A stretch of DNA of 60,882 nucleotides from Acidobacteriota bacterium (GTDB lineage Bacteria > Acidobacteriota > Vicinamibacteria > Vicinamibacterales > CAVVIG01): positions 1 to 60,882 of the forward strand of contig QHWJ01000332.1 in the NCBI GenBank assembly GCA_003222535.1. The letters are read 5' to 3'. Made by a program: the position numbers and the translations under genes. This document shows, piece by piece, positions 41,776 through 50,825 of this stretch. The notes under the pieces are model-generated. The model was not told where the DNA came from. It did not search any database and saw only the letters and a program-made list of their open reading frames with translations. Position 1 is the first letter of the stretch, and each line of letters opens with the position of its first letter.

Positions 41776-43038
41776 ATGAAGCCGAACAGTCGGTGGATAC
41801 AGCTGGTCGTGGGCATCATCTGCATGGTGATGATCGCCAACCTGCAATACGGCTGGACCTACTTTGTCGATCCCATGAACGCCAAGTACCATTGGGGCCG
41901 CACGGATATCCAGATCGCCTTCACGATCTTCATCGCCACCGAGACATGGCTGGTGCCGGTGGAAGGGTGGTTCGTCGATCGCTTCGGTCCGCGGATCGTG
42001 ATCATGTTCGGCGGCATCGTCGTGGCGCTCGGCTGGTCGCTCAACTCGGTCGCGAGTTCGCTCCCGATGCTGTACTTCGCGGCTGCGCTCTCCGGCATCG
42101 GCGCCGGAGCCGTCTATGGCACCTGCGTCGGCAACGCGCTCAAATGGTTCGCCGACCGGCGGGGCCTTGCGGCCGGCCTCACTGCCGCCGGCTTCGGCGC
42201 CGGCGCCGCGGCGACGGTTTATCCCATCATCCAGACGATCAAAACCTATGGCTATGAGAGCGCGTTCCTCTGGTTTGGGGTCGGCCAGGGGTTGATCGTT
42301 CTCGTGCTGTCACAGTTTCTGAGAGCGCCGAAGCCCGGAGAGGCGCCGAAGGCGGCGCCGCGATTCAGCCAGAGCTTGCGCGACTACACGCCGATGGAGA
42401 TGGTGCAGACGCCGCTTTTCTGGATTCTGTACGTGATGTTCGTGCTGGTCGCGGCGAGCGGCCTCGTCGTGACGGCGCAGGTGGCGCCGATCGCCAGGGA
42501 CTACAAGATCGCGGGATTGCCGGTGACCTTCTTGTTCATCAGCTCAACTGTGATCGTCATGGCCGGGATCGTCGACAACATCCTGAACGGATTGGCGCGG
42601 CCGACCTTCGGCTGGGTGTCCGACCACATCGGACGAGAGAACACGATGGCGATCGTCTTCGCCTGCGGCGCCGGCGCCTACTGGGCGCTTGGCACCATCG
42701 GCAACTCGCCGTGGACCTTCATCGCCACCGCAGGCCTCGTCTACTTCACCTGGGGCGAGATCTACAGCCTCTTCCCGGCGACCTGTACCGATATCTACGG
42801 GTCGAAATATACGACCACCAATGCAGGTCTGCTCTACACGGCGAAGGGCACCGCGTCGTTCCTGGTGCCGGCGGCGAGCTGGCTTCAGAGCCAGACCGGC
42901 AGCTGGCATGCGGTCTTCGTGGTGGCGACGATCGCCAATCTGGCGGTTGCCGCCACCGCCTTCTTCGTCGTCAAGCCGATGCGGGCGGCCAAGCGGACGG
43001 CCGAGCTCTCGTCGCCGCTCGCCCACGCGATTGAATAA
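41776..43038 (+). CDS. OFA-family MFS antiporter (oxalate/formate antiporter-like)
   Basis: 420 aa, 12 predicted membrane segments. The start RWIQLVVGIICMVMIANLQY, then GWTYFVDPMNAKYHW, is the OFA signature; VEGWFVDRFGPRIVIMFGGI is the loop 2-3 motif; GAVYGTCVGNALKWFADRRG and AAGLTAAGFGAG follow. Family members exchange oxalate for formate or carry other monocarboxylates. A remnant of an acyl-CoA synthetase follows directly, which fits a former oxalate-degradation context. GAGGAGG lies 7 nt upstream of ATG; an in-frame TTG precedes it. Confidence 0.87.
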   Translation: MKPNSRWIQLVVGIICMVMIANLQYGWTYFVDPMNAKYHWGRTDIQIAFTIFIATETWLVPVEGWFVDRFGPRIVIMFGGIVVALGWSLNSVASSLPMLYFAAALSGIGAGAVYGTCVGNALKWFADRRGLAAGLTAAGFGAGAAATVYPIIQTIKTYGYESAFLWFGVGQGLIVLVLSQFLRAPKPGEAPKAAPRFSQSLRDYTPMEMVQTPLFWILYVMFVLVAASGLVVTAQVAPIARDYKIAGLPVTFLFISSTVIVMAGIVDNILNGLARPTFGWVSDHIGRENTMAIVFACGAGAYWALGTIGNSPWTFIATAGLVYFTWGEIYSLFPATCTDIYGSKYTTTNAGLLYTAKGTASFLVPAASWLQSQTGSWHAVFVVATIANLAVAATAFFVVKPMRAAKRTAELSSPLAHAIE

Positions 43039-43058
43039 ACCCCTCGTCTTTCGTCGGC

Positions 43059-43142
43059 AGATGGTTCCGCACCGGCGATCGAGGCTACCTGGACGACGAC
43101 GGCTACCTGTGGCTCGTACGGAGTGCGGTCGACGAGATCGAT
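43059..43142 (+). pseudogene. Fragment of an acyl-CoA synthetase (AMP-binding) gene
   Basis: The plus strand reads RWFRTGDRGYLDDDGYLWLV, then RSAVDEID. This is the A7-A8 region of acyl-CoA synthetases (WFRTGDxGYLDxDGYL, normally followed by RxKEII). Only about 28 codons remain, before repeat elements. In its position after an OFA antiporter it could be left over from an oxalyl-CoA synthetase. Confidence 0.65.
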
Positions 43143-43162
43143 TTGCCCGCGCTGACACTGCG

Positions 43163-43325
43163 ATCGCTCGGCTAAAGCTAAAAAGCCTTCGCGCTACGGG
43201 GGCGCCTCGGTTTGCGGAGCGCGACGATCGTGGTCGAGCGGCCGCTGGCTTCTGGAGCGCGAAGACTTCAGCCGAGGTCACGGTCTGCTGGAGCGCGAAG
43301 GCTTCAGCCGAGCGATCCGAATACC
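43163..43325. repeat. Three copies of the GAGCGCGAAGGCTTCAGCCGAGCG repeat
   Basis: Copies near 43163-43197 (GCTCGGCTAAAGC...CTTCGCGCTACG), 43253-43279 (GGAGCGCGAAGACTTCAGC) and 43289-43316 (GGAGCGCGAAGGCTTCAGC). The last one runs into the 3' end of the gamma-glutamyltransferase pseudogene. Confidence 0.75.
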
Positions 43326-44873
43326 GGCGGCGCTTCAGGGATCGCCGCGCCGTCGTGCCGCGGGTCCGAGGCGCCGAAGTGGACGCCTGAGCCGTCGCTC
43401 ATCACCGCCTGTCCGTAGCCGAACGTTCCGGTCCGCGGAGGAACCGCCGCTACTTCATGTCCCAGCGTCGCGAGCTCGTTCCTGGCAGCCTGCGGCACGA
43501 GCTCCTCGACAAGCACATCCGCGCCAGTGAAGGTCCCTTTCGTGAAGCGCCCGGCCTCCAGCGCCTGCTGGATGTCCAGGCCGTAGTCGACGATGTTCGC
43601 GACGAACTGCGCGTGGGCCTGGGCCTGGTTGAACGCGCCCATGATCCCGAACCCGATTCGAGTGTCGCCCTTCCGCATGAATGCCGGAATGATCGTGTGC
43701 AGCGGCCGCTTGCGCGGCGCCAGCGCGTTCGGGTGCGTCTCGTCCAGCGTGAAGAGCGCGCCTCGATTCTGCAGCGCGAAGCCGGTTCCGGGCGGGACGA
43801 TCGCGCTGCCGAACCCCCGGTAGATGCTCTGAATCAGCGAGACGATGTTGCCGTTTTTGTCGATGACCGAAAGGTAGATCGTGTCGCCGCCGGCCGACGT
43901 GGTGAGGCCGTCGAAGACCGACGGCGCGACGGCGCGGGCGGCGCTCGCCGGATCGATCAGGCGCGCGCGTTCTTTCGCGTGCGCCTTGTCCAGCATTCCC
44001 GGGATCGGGGTCCCGGCGAAGCGCAGATCACCGACGTACTGCAGCATATCGGCGTAGGCGAGCTTTTTCGCCTCGATCATCACGTGCAGCGCCCTCGCGC
44101 CATGGAAGCCGTAGTCGGCGAGCGGGAATTGCTCCATCAGGTTGAGCATCATCAAGGCGGCGATGCCCTGCGTATTCGGCGGCAGCTCGTACACCTCCCA
44201 GCCCCGATAAGTCGTCGACATCGGCTCGACCCACTCGGGCTCGAGCTCGCTGAGATCGGCGGCGGTCATCGTGCCGCCTTTCTCACGAGAGATCGCGACG
44301 ATCGCGTCGGCCGTCCTGCCCCCGTAGAATCCCGCCGGTCCGTGCCTGGCGATCAGGCGCAGCGAGCCGGCGAGGTCCGGGTTTCTGAACAATTCGCCGG
44401 CGCGAGGCGCGCGGCCGTCTGGCAGGTACGTCTTCGCCGCATCGGGCTCGGCGGCCAGTTTTTCCGTCAGCCCCATCCACGAAGCAGCGATGACGTCGGA
44501 GACCGGAAAGCCCTCGTCGGCGTAGAAGATCGCCGCCGCGAGGAGATCCGACATCGGCCACGTGCCCAGGCGCGCGCGCAGCGCCTCCCATCCGGCGACG
44601 GCGCCGGGGACGGTCACCGCATGGATGCCGCTTTCCGGCATCCGCGCCACGCCCTTGGATTTCAGCAGCGCCGGCGTCAACCCGCTCGGCGCCCATCCGC
44701 TGGCGTTGAGCCCGTGCAACGTGCCGGTCCTGGCTTCGGGTGGCGACCGCGGCGTCAATCGCGTTGCCGCCGCGCTCGAGCACCTGCACGCCGGCGCGCG
44801 CCGCGAGCGGTTGGCTGGCGGCGACGATGCCGTACCGCGTGGCGATGCGCGATCGACCGGCAATTACACTCAT
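43304..44873 (-). pseudogene. Gamma-glutamyltransferase gene with an internal deletion and frameshift
   Basis: The N-terminus is in one frame (MSVIAGRSRIATRYGIVAAS, then VQVLERGGNAIDAAVA). The rest is in another (RTGTLHGLNASGWAPSGLTP, MPESGIHAVTVPGAVAGWEA, GGDTIYLSVIDKNGNIVSLI with the catalytic Thr, ALAPRKRPLHTIIPAF). About 30 conserved residues normally between DAAVA and TGTLHGLN (the ANAxLGLVEPxxxGIGGDLF region) are missing, so there is a deletion plus frameshift near 44740. No signal peptide is visible. The downstream part is intact, so a short protein from an internal start is possible but would lack the large-subunit N-terminus. Confidence 0.8.
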
Positions 44874-44927
44874 CCGGCGATCCTACACAACTCCTGTCAC
44901 GCTGCCACAGCGTCCACGACGCTTGAA

Positions 44928-45000
44928 CGCGGAGCCCGCAAAGCCCGCAGAGACAAGACCCGATTTTCTTGTTTTCGTGTCCTTCGTGTTTTCGTGGTTT
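44928..45000. repeat. Hybrid short-unit array
   Basis: The left half is of the CGCAGAG type (GCGGAGCCCGCAAAGCCCGCAGAG); the right half is of the inverse CACGAAA type (TTTTCGTGTCCTTCGTGTTTTCGTGG). It lies directly before the aminotransferase start, so the promoter or leader of that gene contains it. Confidence 0.65.
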
Positions 45001-45010
45001 ACTGTCCAGC

Positions 45011-46192
45011 GTGAAACCTGGCCGTCACTTTCTTCAAATCCCGGGGCCGACAAACGTGCCGGACCGGATCCTGCGCGCCATCGCGCACCCGACCATCGAT
45101 CACCGTGGCCAGGCCTTCGCGGTGCTCGGGCGCGAGGTGCTCGACGGCCTTCAGCGCGTGTTTCAGACCTCGGGACACGTCGTGATCTATCCCTCGTCCG
45201 GCACCGGCGCGTGGGAGGCGGCGCTCGTGAATACCCTGTCGCCCGGCGACAACGTGCTGATGTTCGAGACCGGCCACTTCGCCGTGCTCTGGCGCGACAT
45301 GGCCGCGCGGCTCGGTCTGCAGGTCGACTTCATTCCCGGCGACTGGCGCCACGGCGTCGATCCCGCCATCGTCGAACAGAAGCTCGCTGAGGATCGCGGC
45401 CGCGCCATCATGGCTGTCGCGGTCGTGCACAACGAGACGTCGACCGGCGTCACGAGTCGAATCCCTGACGTCAGGCGAGCGATTGATGAAGCCCGCCATC
45501 CGGCGCTGCTCCTCGTGGATACCATCTCGTCGCTCGGGTCCATCGACTATCGGCACGACGAATGGCGCGTGGACGTCACGGTGAGCTGCTCGCAGAAAGG
45601 TCTGATGCTGCCGCCGGGGCTCGGCTTCAACGCGATCAGCGAGAGGGCGCTTGCGGCATCTTCCTCCGCGCGTCTGCCCAGGTCGTACTGGGACTGGGCG
45701 CCGATGATCAAGGACAACGCGGCTGGCTTCTTCCCTTATACGCCGGCGACGAATCTGCTCTACGGGCTGCGCGAGGCCGTTCGGATGCTGATGGACGAAG
45801 GGCTGGTCAATGTGTTTGCCAGGCATCAGCGGTTCGCCGAGGCGACGCGCCGCGCGGTCGCCGGGTGGGGGCTCGAGATTCTGTGCGCGAAGCCTGAGGA
45901 ATACAGCCCCGCGCTGACCGCGGTCGTGATGCCTGCGGATCACGATGCGGACGCCTTTCGAACGCTCGTGCTCGAGCGATTCGATATGTCGCTCGGCGCC
46001 GGCCTTGGCAAGCTGAAGGGGAAGATCTTCCGCATCGGCCATCTCGGCGACTTCAACGACCTCATGCTCGCCGGCACCCTCAGCGGCGTCGAGATGGGCC
46101 TCGCCGCGTCCGGTGTTCCGTTCATGCGCGGAGGCGTCACGGCGGCGCTCGAGTACCTCGCTTCAGAGACGGGCAGGCCGGCGCTCACGTAG
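45011..46192 (+). CDS. Serine-glyoxylate / alanine-glyoxylate aminotransferase
   Basis: 393 aa PLP enzyme of fold type I, class V. It starts at a GTG (VKPGRHFLQIPGPTNVPDRI, the family's N-terminal motif). Further landmarks: TSGHVVIYPSSGTGAWEAAL, VHNETSTGV, LLLVDTISSLGSIDYRHDEW with the PLP Asp, and SCSQKGLMLPPGLGF with the Schiff-base Lys196. The C-terminal GKIFRIGHLGDFNDL holds the conserved Arg. It would convert glyoxylate plus serine or alanine to glycine. A hydrophobic upstream extension is ignored because it is repeat DNA. Confidence 0.9.
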   Translation: MKPGRHFLQIPGPTNVPDRILRAIAHPTIDHRGQAFAVLGREVLDGLQRVFQTSGHVVIYPSSGTGAWEAALVNTLSPGDNVLMFETGHFAVLWRDMAARLGLQVDFIPGDWRHGVDPAIVEQKLAEDRGRAIMAVAVVHNETSTGVTSRIPDVRRAIDEARHPALLLVDTISSLGSIDYRHDEWRVDVTVSCSQKGLMLPPGLGFNAISERALAASSSARLPRSYWDWAPMIKDNAAGFFPYTPATNLLYGLREAVRMLMDEGLVNVFARHQRFAEATRRAVAGWGLEILCAKPEEYSPALTAVVMPADHDADAFRTLVLERFDMSLGAGLGKLKGKIFRIGHLGDFNDLMLAGTLSGVEMGLAASGVPFMRGGVTAALEYLASETGRPALT

Positions 46193-46195
46193 GCA

Positions 46196-46303
46196 CCGCG
46201 CATGGGGCACTCTCACGTGGGGCGCCGCTTTAGCAGTGCCATGGGTAGGGCGCCGCGCATGGGACACTCTCTCAGTAGGGCGCCGCTTTAGCGGTGCCAT
46301 AGG
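46196..46303 (+). repeat. 57-bp direct tandem repeat, two copies
   Basis: Unit 1 is 46196-46252 and unit 2 starts at 46253. Both contain CCGCGCATGGG(G/A)CACTCTC and GGGCGCCGCTTTAGC(A/G)GTGCCAT. Their GTAGGGCGCCGCTTTAGC part may be another intergenic family. It fills the gap before the amidase and ends at its start codon. Confidence 0.8.
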
Positions 46304-46304
46304 C

Positions 46305-47714
46305 ATGACATCCGACATCTGCACTCTCAGCGCCATCGACCTCGCGCGGCTGATCCGCGCGAAGGATCTTTCTGCCCGGGACGTCGTGGCCGCGCACCTG
46401 GATCAGATCGAGCGCATCAACCCCGCGGTCAACGCAATCGTCACGCTCGTCGCGGACCAGGCGATGGCTCGTGCGCGGCTTGCGGACGAAGCCTCTTCGC
46501 GCGGGGAGCCGCTCGGACCGCTGCACGGGCTGCCAATCGCGCACAAGGATCTCCAACCGACGAAAGGGATCCGCACGACGTTCGGGTCGCCGATCTTCAA
46601 GGACTTCCTCCCCGCCGAGGATTCGCTGCTCGTGGAACGCTTCCGGAATGCGGGCGCCATCCTGGTCGGCAAGACCAACACGCCGGAGTTCGGCGCCGGA
46701 TCGCAGACGTTCAACGAGGTCTTCGGTTCAACGTTGAATCCGTACGACCGCAGCAAGACGTGCGGCGGAAGCAGCGGGGGAGCCGCGGTCGCGCTCGCCA
46801 CCGGCATGCTGCCGATCGCCGACGGCACCGACATGGGCGGGTCTCTCCGCAACCCTGCCAGCTTCTGCAATGTCGTCGGCTTGCGGCCGTCGCCGGGCCG
46901 GGTGCCGACGTGGCCGGCGGCCACGGCCTGGTCCACGCTGAGCGTCGATGGCCCGATGGGGCGCAGCGTCGCCGACGTCGCGCTGATGCTCAGCGCCCTC
47001 GCCGGGCCTGACGCGCGATCGCCGATCGCGCTCGACGCTGCAGGGAGCCGGTTCGCGGCGCCGCTCGATCGCGACGTCAACGGTGTGCGGATCGCGTGGT
47101 GGAAAAACCTGGGCGGCGTTCCCGTGGATCGCCGGGTTCGAGACGCCGTGAACGAGCAGCGCCCCGTGTTCGAGTCGCTCGGCTGCAGGGTCGACGAGGC
47201 CGAGCCCGACTTCACCGACTTCGACGCGGTGTTCAAGACCGTGCGCGCGCTGGCGTTCGTCACCGGTGTGGCTCCCCGCGTCGCGCGGCACCGCGGGCTG
47301 GTGAAGGACACGATTCTCTGGGAGATCGATCGGGGCGAGAAGCTGACCGCCGCGGAGATCGCGCGGGCGGAGACGAAACGGACCGAGCTCTATCAGCGCA
47401 TGCGCCGGTTCATGGAGCGCTACGAGTTCTTCGTGCTGCCGGTCGCGCAGGTCCCGCCGTTCGACGTCGATCAGCCTTACATCACCGAGATCGACGGCGT
47501 CGCGATGGAGACCTACATCGACTGGATGAAGTCGTGCTATTTCATCTCGCTCGTGGGGAACCCGGCGATCTCTGTACCGTGCGGGTTCATGGCTGAAGGG
47601 CTGCCTGTCGGTCTGCAAATCGTCGCCCGCCACCGTGATGACTGGGGACTGCTGCAGATCGCGCACGCGTTCGAGCAGGCGTCAGGCGTCAGCCGCCGCT
47701 GGCCCGGGCCGTAG
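46305..47714 (+). CDS. Amidase (amidase signature family), cytoplasmic
   Basis: 469 aa, no signal peptide. Triad: LPIAHKDLQPTKGIRT (Lys81), SKTCGGSSGGAAVALATGM (cis-Ser, 156/157) and DGTDMGGSLRNPASFC (nucleophile Ser180). The C-terminus PAISVPCGFMAEGLPVGLQI is the usual closing motif. Relatives include GatA, 6-aminohexanoate-cyclic-dimer hydrolase and other amidases; it is not linked to gatB/gatC here. It may be co-transcribed with the aminotransferase, 112 bp downstream of it across the tandem repeat. Confidence 0.87.
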   Translation: MTSDICTLSAIDLARLIRAKDLSARDVVAAHLDQIERINPAVNAIVTLVADQAMARARLADEASSRGEPLGPLHGLPIAHKDLQPTKGIRTTFGSPIFKDFLPAEDSLLVERFRNAGAILVGKTNTPEFGAGSQTFNEVFGSTLNPYDRSKTCGGSSGGAAVALATGMLPIADGTDMGGSLRNPASFCNVVGLRPSPGRVPTWPAATAWSTLSVDGPMGRSVADVALMLSALAGPDARSPIALDAAGSRFAAPLDRDVNGVRIAWWKNLGGVPVDRRVRDAVNEQRPVFESLGCRVDEAEPDFTDFDAVFKTVRALAFVTGVAPRVARHRGLVKDTILWEIDRGEKLTAAEIARAETKRTELYQRMRRFMERYEFFVLPVAQVPPFDVDQPYITEIDGVAMETYIDWMKSCYFISLVGNPAISVPCGFMAEGLPVGLQIVARHRDDWGLLQIAHAFEQASGVSRRWPGP

Positions 47715-47719
47715 TAGGC

Positions 47720-48185
47720 GCCCCGGGTGTTCTGCCCGGTTGCCTCAGCAGGATCACGGCGATCGCACCGAACGCGAGATTCGGCATCCAGCCCGCGGCG
47801 ACCGCAGGCAGCCAATCGATGAGCCCCGCCCATCGTGATTCCATCAGAAGCAGCAATCACCGGATCGATCAGCCGCTCCATTGCGGCGGTTCCGCAGACG
47901 CGTGATGCCATCGAGCGAAGGCGGTCGCCGGGCCGTATCATCGCGCGAACTCCGGGCTGAGACGGCGCGCGACGTGCGTCCACGCGTCCAGCACCCGTCG
48001 TCCAAACGCCGTCGGTTCATAGATGCGGCGGGGGAGGCCTCCGGCCTCCGGCGGAGCGTCTTCTTCAGTCGCCCTTTCGAGGCGGCGATCAACTGCAGTC
48101 CGTACAAGGCGGGCTCCCGAACGAGCAGGTCGAGGATCAACGCTTCCTTGGGAGGGAGCGTCGGGATGCGATGTGGGGCCGGCAC
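47720..48185 (-). pseudogene. Decayed PadR regulator and adjacent membrane-protein gene
   Basis: From GTG 48185: HRIPTLPPKEALILDLLVRE, then PALYGLQLIAASKGRLKK, the PadR winged-helix start. After an internal loss the C-terminal PadR part appears in another frame (GGLPRRIYEPTAFGRRVLDA, then RRLSPEF). Then MIRPGDRLRSMASRVCGTAA and MERLIDPVIA begin a membrane protein often found beside PadR in these genomes; only its tail (GWMPNLAFGAIAVILLRQPG) remains near 47740. Several frameshifts and deletions; not functional. Confidence 0.65.
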
Positions 48186-48195
48186 GCGTTCTATC

Positions 48196-48208
48196 TTACA
48201 CAATGTAA
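48196..48208. promoter_or_regulatory. PadR-type operator candidate
   Basis: TTACA-CAA-TGTAA, a perfect 5-bp inverted repeat with a 3-nt spacer, 11 bp upstream of the GTG start of the PadR remnant. This is the expected place for autoregulation by a PadR protein. Confidence 0.5.
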
Positions 48209-48248
48209 GACTGCTGTCAAGGCGGAGCCCACAAGCCGGTTGCGAACG

Positions 48249-48392
48249 CTCGGCTGAAGAACTCGCGCTTCACGCGGCCGCTGGAGGGCGAGCCTTTCAG
48301 GCGAGCCGAAGTCGCTCGGCTGACCAGCCTCCGCCAAGGCTTCGGCGGTCCGCCGTAGCTTCAGCGAAGGCGGAAAGCCTCGCGCTGCGATG
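48249..48392. repeat. Cluster of palindromic repeats of two families
   Basis: Copies of GCTCGGCTGAAG...CTCGCGCTTC, GGCGAGCCTTTCAGGCGAGCC, and the block with arms CCTCCGCCAAGGCTTCGGCGG and AGCTTCAGCGAAGGCGGA, which is the inverted counterpart of 3606-3656. No gene lies in 48210-48464. Confidence 0.75.
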
Positions 48393-48464
48393 AAGGCGGG
48401 AACGTGTCACCGCAATTGCAAAAATGCCGGCGGGCACCAACCGACTAGTGAGGGGCGAACGGTG

Positions 48465-50825
48465 CTAATCGCTGCGAAGAACGAGCGCCGGATCGGTTCG
48501 AGTTACTCGACGCGCGGGCGCGGCGATGGCAATGCCGACGACGAAAAACAAGACAGCAGCCACCGCGGCAAACGCCACGGGATCCGTCGAATCGATATCT
48601 GCGAGCACCGAACGGAGCATTCTGGATGCCCCTGTCGCGAGCAGAACGCCCGGGACCAGGCCTGCCGCAACGATCGCCGCCGCGCGTCCCGCAATTGCTC
48701 CTTGAAGCCGCGCCGGATTCGCGCCAAGGGCCAGGCGCAGCGCATACTCGAATCGGCGCAGTGCGAGGTCGTGCGTGACGATGCCGAAGATGCCCAGGCC
48801 GGCGACGACGACGGCAAGCGCAGCAAACGCAAGAAAACACACAGCCATCACGCGGCGTGTCGGCATACCGGGCGAGGTTTGCACGATGTCCTCCATCGGG
48901 CGCACACCGTACACGGGCAGCTCGCGATCCAATCGTTCCACTTCCGTGCGCAGTATTGAGAGGATGTCGGAATCTCCCTGGGATCTTCGGACGACGAGCT
49001 TGCTCGTTGGCGACGGCTGTTGCCAGGCGGAGAGGTAAATGGTGGGAAGGGCGGGCTCATCCAACGCCCGGTGCTTCACGTCCCCCGCCACGCCGACGAC
49101 TTCAGCCATCCGTCCCAGCGCAGCCACCCAGATCCGGCGCCCCGCCGAACGAGCATCGCCAAAGAGCTCGCGCGCGAGAGACTGACTGATGACGACACGC
49201 GAGGGGGCGGTTCGATCGTCACGCCCCTCGAAGCCGCGGCCATCGACGATCGGAATCTGCATCACGTCGAAATAACTGGTACCGGCGACACGGAGGACCG
49301 ATTCGCGATCGGCCTGCCCCTGGTGCGCGCCGACAAAACTCCGACCTGAATCGCCGGTGAGCGGAAGTTCGTCAACGATGGCGACATTTGCCCGTCCCAA
49401 TCGGTTGCTCAATGCCTGGTCGATGTTCTGGTAGAACGCCGCGACGCGCTGCAGGTCCGGGTAGCGCACGGCGGGCAGCGAAACACCAGCCGTGAGAACA
49501 TGGGCAGCGTCAAAGCCCGGATTGATGGCGAACGTCCTCTGCAGACTTCGGCCGACAACAGCCAGCGACGCGAGCAGCACGAAGGCGAGCGTGATCTCGG
49601 CGGCGACGAGGACGCGACGGAGTGCGAGCTCACGCGGACCAACTGCCGCACTTCGGGAGAGCAGGTCGCTGCCTTTGGCGCGCAGGCCGCGCGCGGAAAC
49701 GGCCAGCCCGCACAGCCAGGCGCACGGCCACGCGGCAAGCCCGAGTGCCGTTATCGCTCGCCAGTTCACCTGAAGGTCGCTGGTTGCTGCGCTGCGAAAC
49801 TGATCGAGGGCGAGACGGCCGACCAGCGGTGTGACCCAAAGGGCCACGAGGACGCCTCCGATGGCACCCGACGCGACGAGCACGTGTGTCTCGATGAGCA
49901 GCTGTTTCGCGAGCTGCCATGCGCCGGCGCCCAATGCCCGGCGAATGGCGAACTCGCGATGCCGCTCGATCGCACTCACGACGAGCAGGCCCGTAAGGTT
50001 GATCACCGCCAGCGCGATTGCCACCGAGGCACCGAGCAGCAGAAGAGGAACAATGCTTCCCAGAGCGCCGGCGATAACGCCTGCGAGCGGCAGCGCGACG
50101 GCCCGCGCGGGAGGAGTCGCGCGGCTGCTGACCTGGTCGAGAGTCAGCGAAGCTCGAGCTGCCGTGCTGCCCGGGGCCAGGCGCCCGAGCACCCGCACGG
50201 GCGGTCCGCCATCGCGCGAATCGGCCGCGAACCGCCGAAGCGGTACCCAGACGTCTGACGGATTGAGCCCGAACGTGAATCGTTTCGGAAGCACGCCAAT
50301 GACGGTCACACTGCGGCCGCCGAGCACGATCAGGCTGCCGAGAACGTTTCGGTCGTTCCCGAGTTTTGCGCGCCAGAAACCCTCCGACACGACCGCCACG
50401 TCGCTTTCGGCGTGCTCCTCGCTCCAGGTCCGCCCGAGCGTGGGTGACACACCGAGTAAAGAAAAGAACCCGGGGGTCACGGCAGTGGCAGACACACGCT
50501 CCGCCGGGCCGTGTCCGGTCAACGTCATGTTTGTCGGATCGAACCCCTCGATCTGCGGGACGACATGGCGGTACTCGCGCCAGCGTTCGAAAGTCGTCCA
50601 GCTCACAGGCCTCGGGAAAGCCCTCATGCTCTCCATCGGTACTTCGCCCAGCAGAACCAGGGATTCGGGCTCTGCAAAGGGCGGCGGGGTCAAAACGACA
50701 GCGTCGACGAGTGCGAAGAGAGCCGTGCCTGCACCTAACGTCACCGCAAGCGTCAGGACGGCGGCGGCGGCGCCTGTCGGCGATCTGCGAATGACGCGGC
50801 TGAAGTGGCGAAGCTCGATAAACAT
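48465..50825 (-). CDS. ADOP-type orphan ABC permease (MacB/FtsX domains)
   Basis: 786 aa. Start MFIELRHFSRVIRRSPTGAA, first membrane helix AAAVLTLAVTLGAGTALFAL, periplasmic core with LLGVSPTLGRTWSEEHAESD and IVLGGRSVTVIGVLPKRFTF, FtsX block (VPLLLLGASVAIALAVINLT, HREFAIRRALGAGAWQLAKQ), second core, and C-terminal FtsX block (VCFLAFAALAVVVAGLGIFG, FEYALRLALGANPARL, RTDPALVLRSD). It lacks the N-terminal helical extension seen in the copy at 37513-38895. Full length and apparently intact; substrate unknown. Confidence 0.9.
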   Translation of the reverse strand: MFIELRHFSRVIRRSPTGAAAAVLTLAVTLGAGTALFALVDAVVLTPPPFAEPESLVLLGEVPMESMRAFPRPVSWTTFERWREYRHVVPQIEGFDPTNMTLTGHGPAERVSATAVTPGFFSLLGVSPTLGRTWSEEHAESDVAVVSEGFWRAKLGNDRNVLGSLIVLGGRSVTVIGVLPKRFTFGLNPSDVWVPLRRFAADSRDGGPPVRVLGRLAPGSTAARASLTLDQVSSRATPPARAVALPLAGVIAGALGSIVPLLLLGASVAIALAVINLTGLLVVSAIERHREFAIRRALGAGAWQLAKQLLIETHVLVASGAIGGVLVALWVTPLVGRLALDQFRSAATSDLQVNWRAITALGLAAWPCAWLCGLAVSARGLRAKGSDLLSRSAAVGPRELALRRVLVAAEITLAFVLLASLAVVGRSLQRTFAINPGFDAAHVLTAGVSLPAVRYPDLQRVAAFYQNIDQALSNRLGRANVAIVDELPLTGDSGRSFVGAHQGQADRESVLRVAGTSYFDVMQIPIVDGRGFEGRDDRTAPSRVVISQSLARELFGDARSAGRRIWVAALGRMAEVVGVAGDVKHRALDEPALPTIYLSAWQQPSPTSKLVVRRSQGDSDILSILRTEVERLDRELPVYGVRPMEDIVQTSPGMPTRRVMAVCFLAFAALAVVVAGLGIFGIVTHDLALRRFEYALRLALGANPARLQGAIAGRAAAIVAAGLVPGVLLATGASRMLRSVLADIDSTDPVAFAAVAAVLFFVVGIAIAAPARRVTRTDPALVLRSD

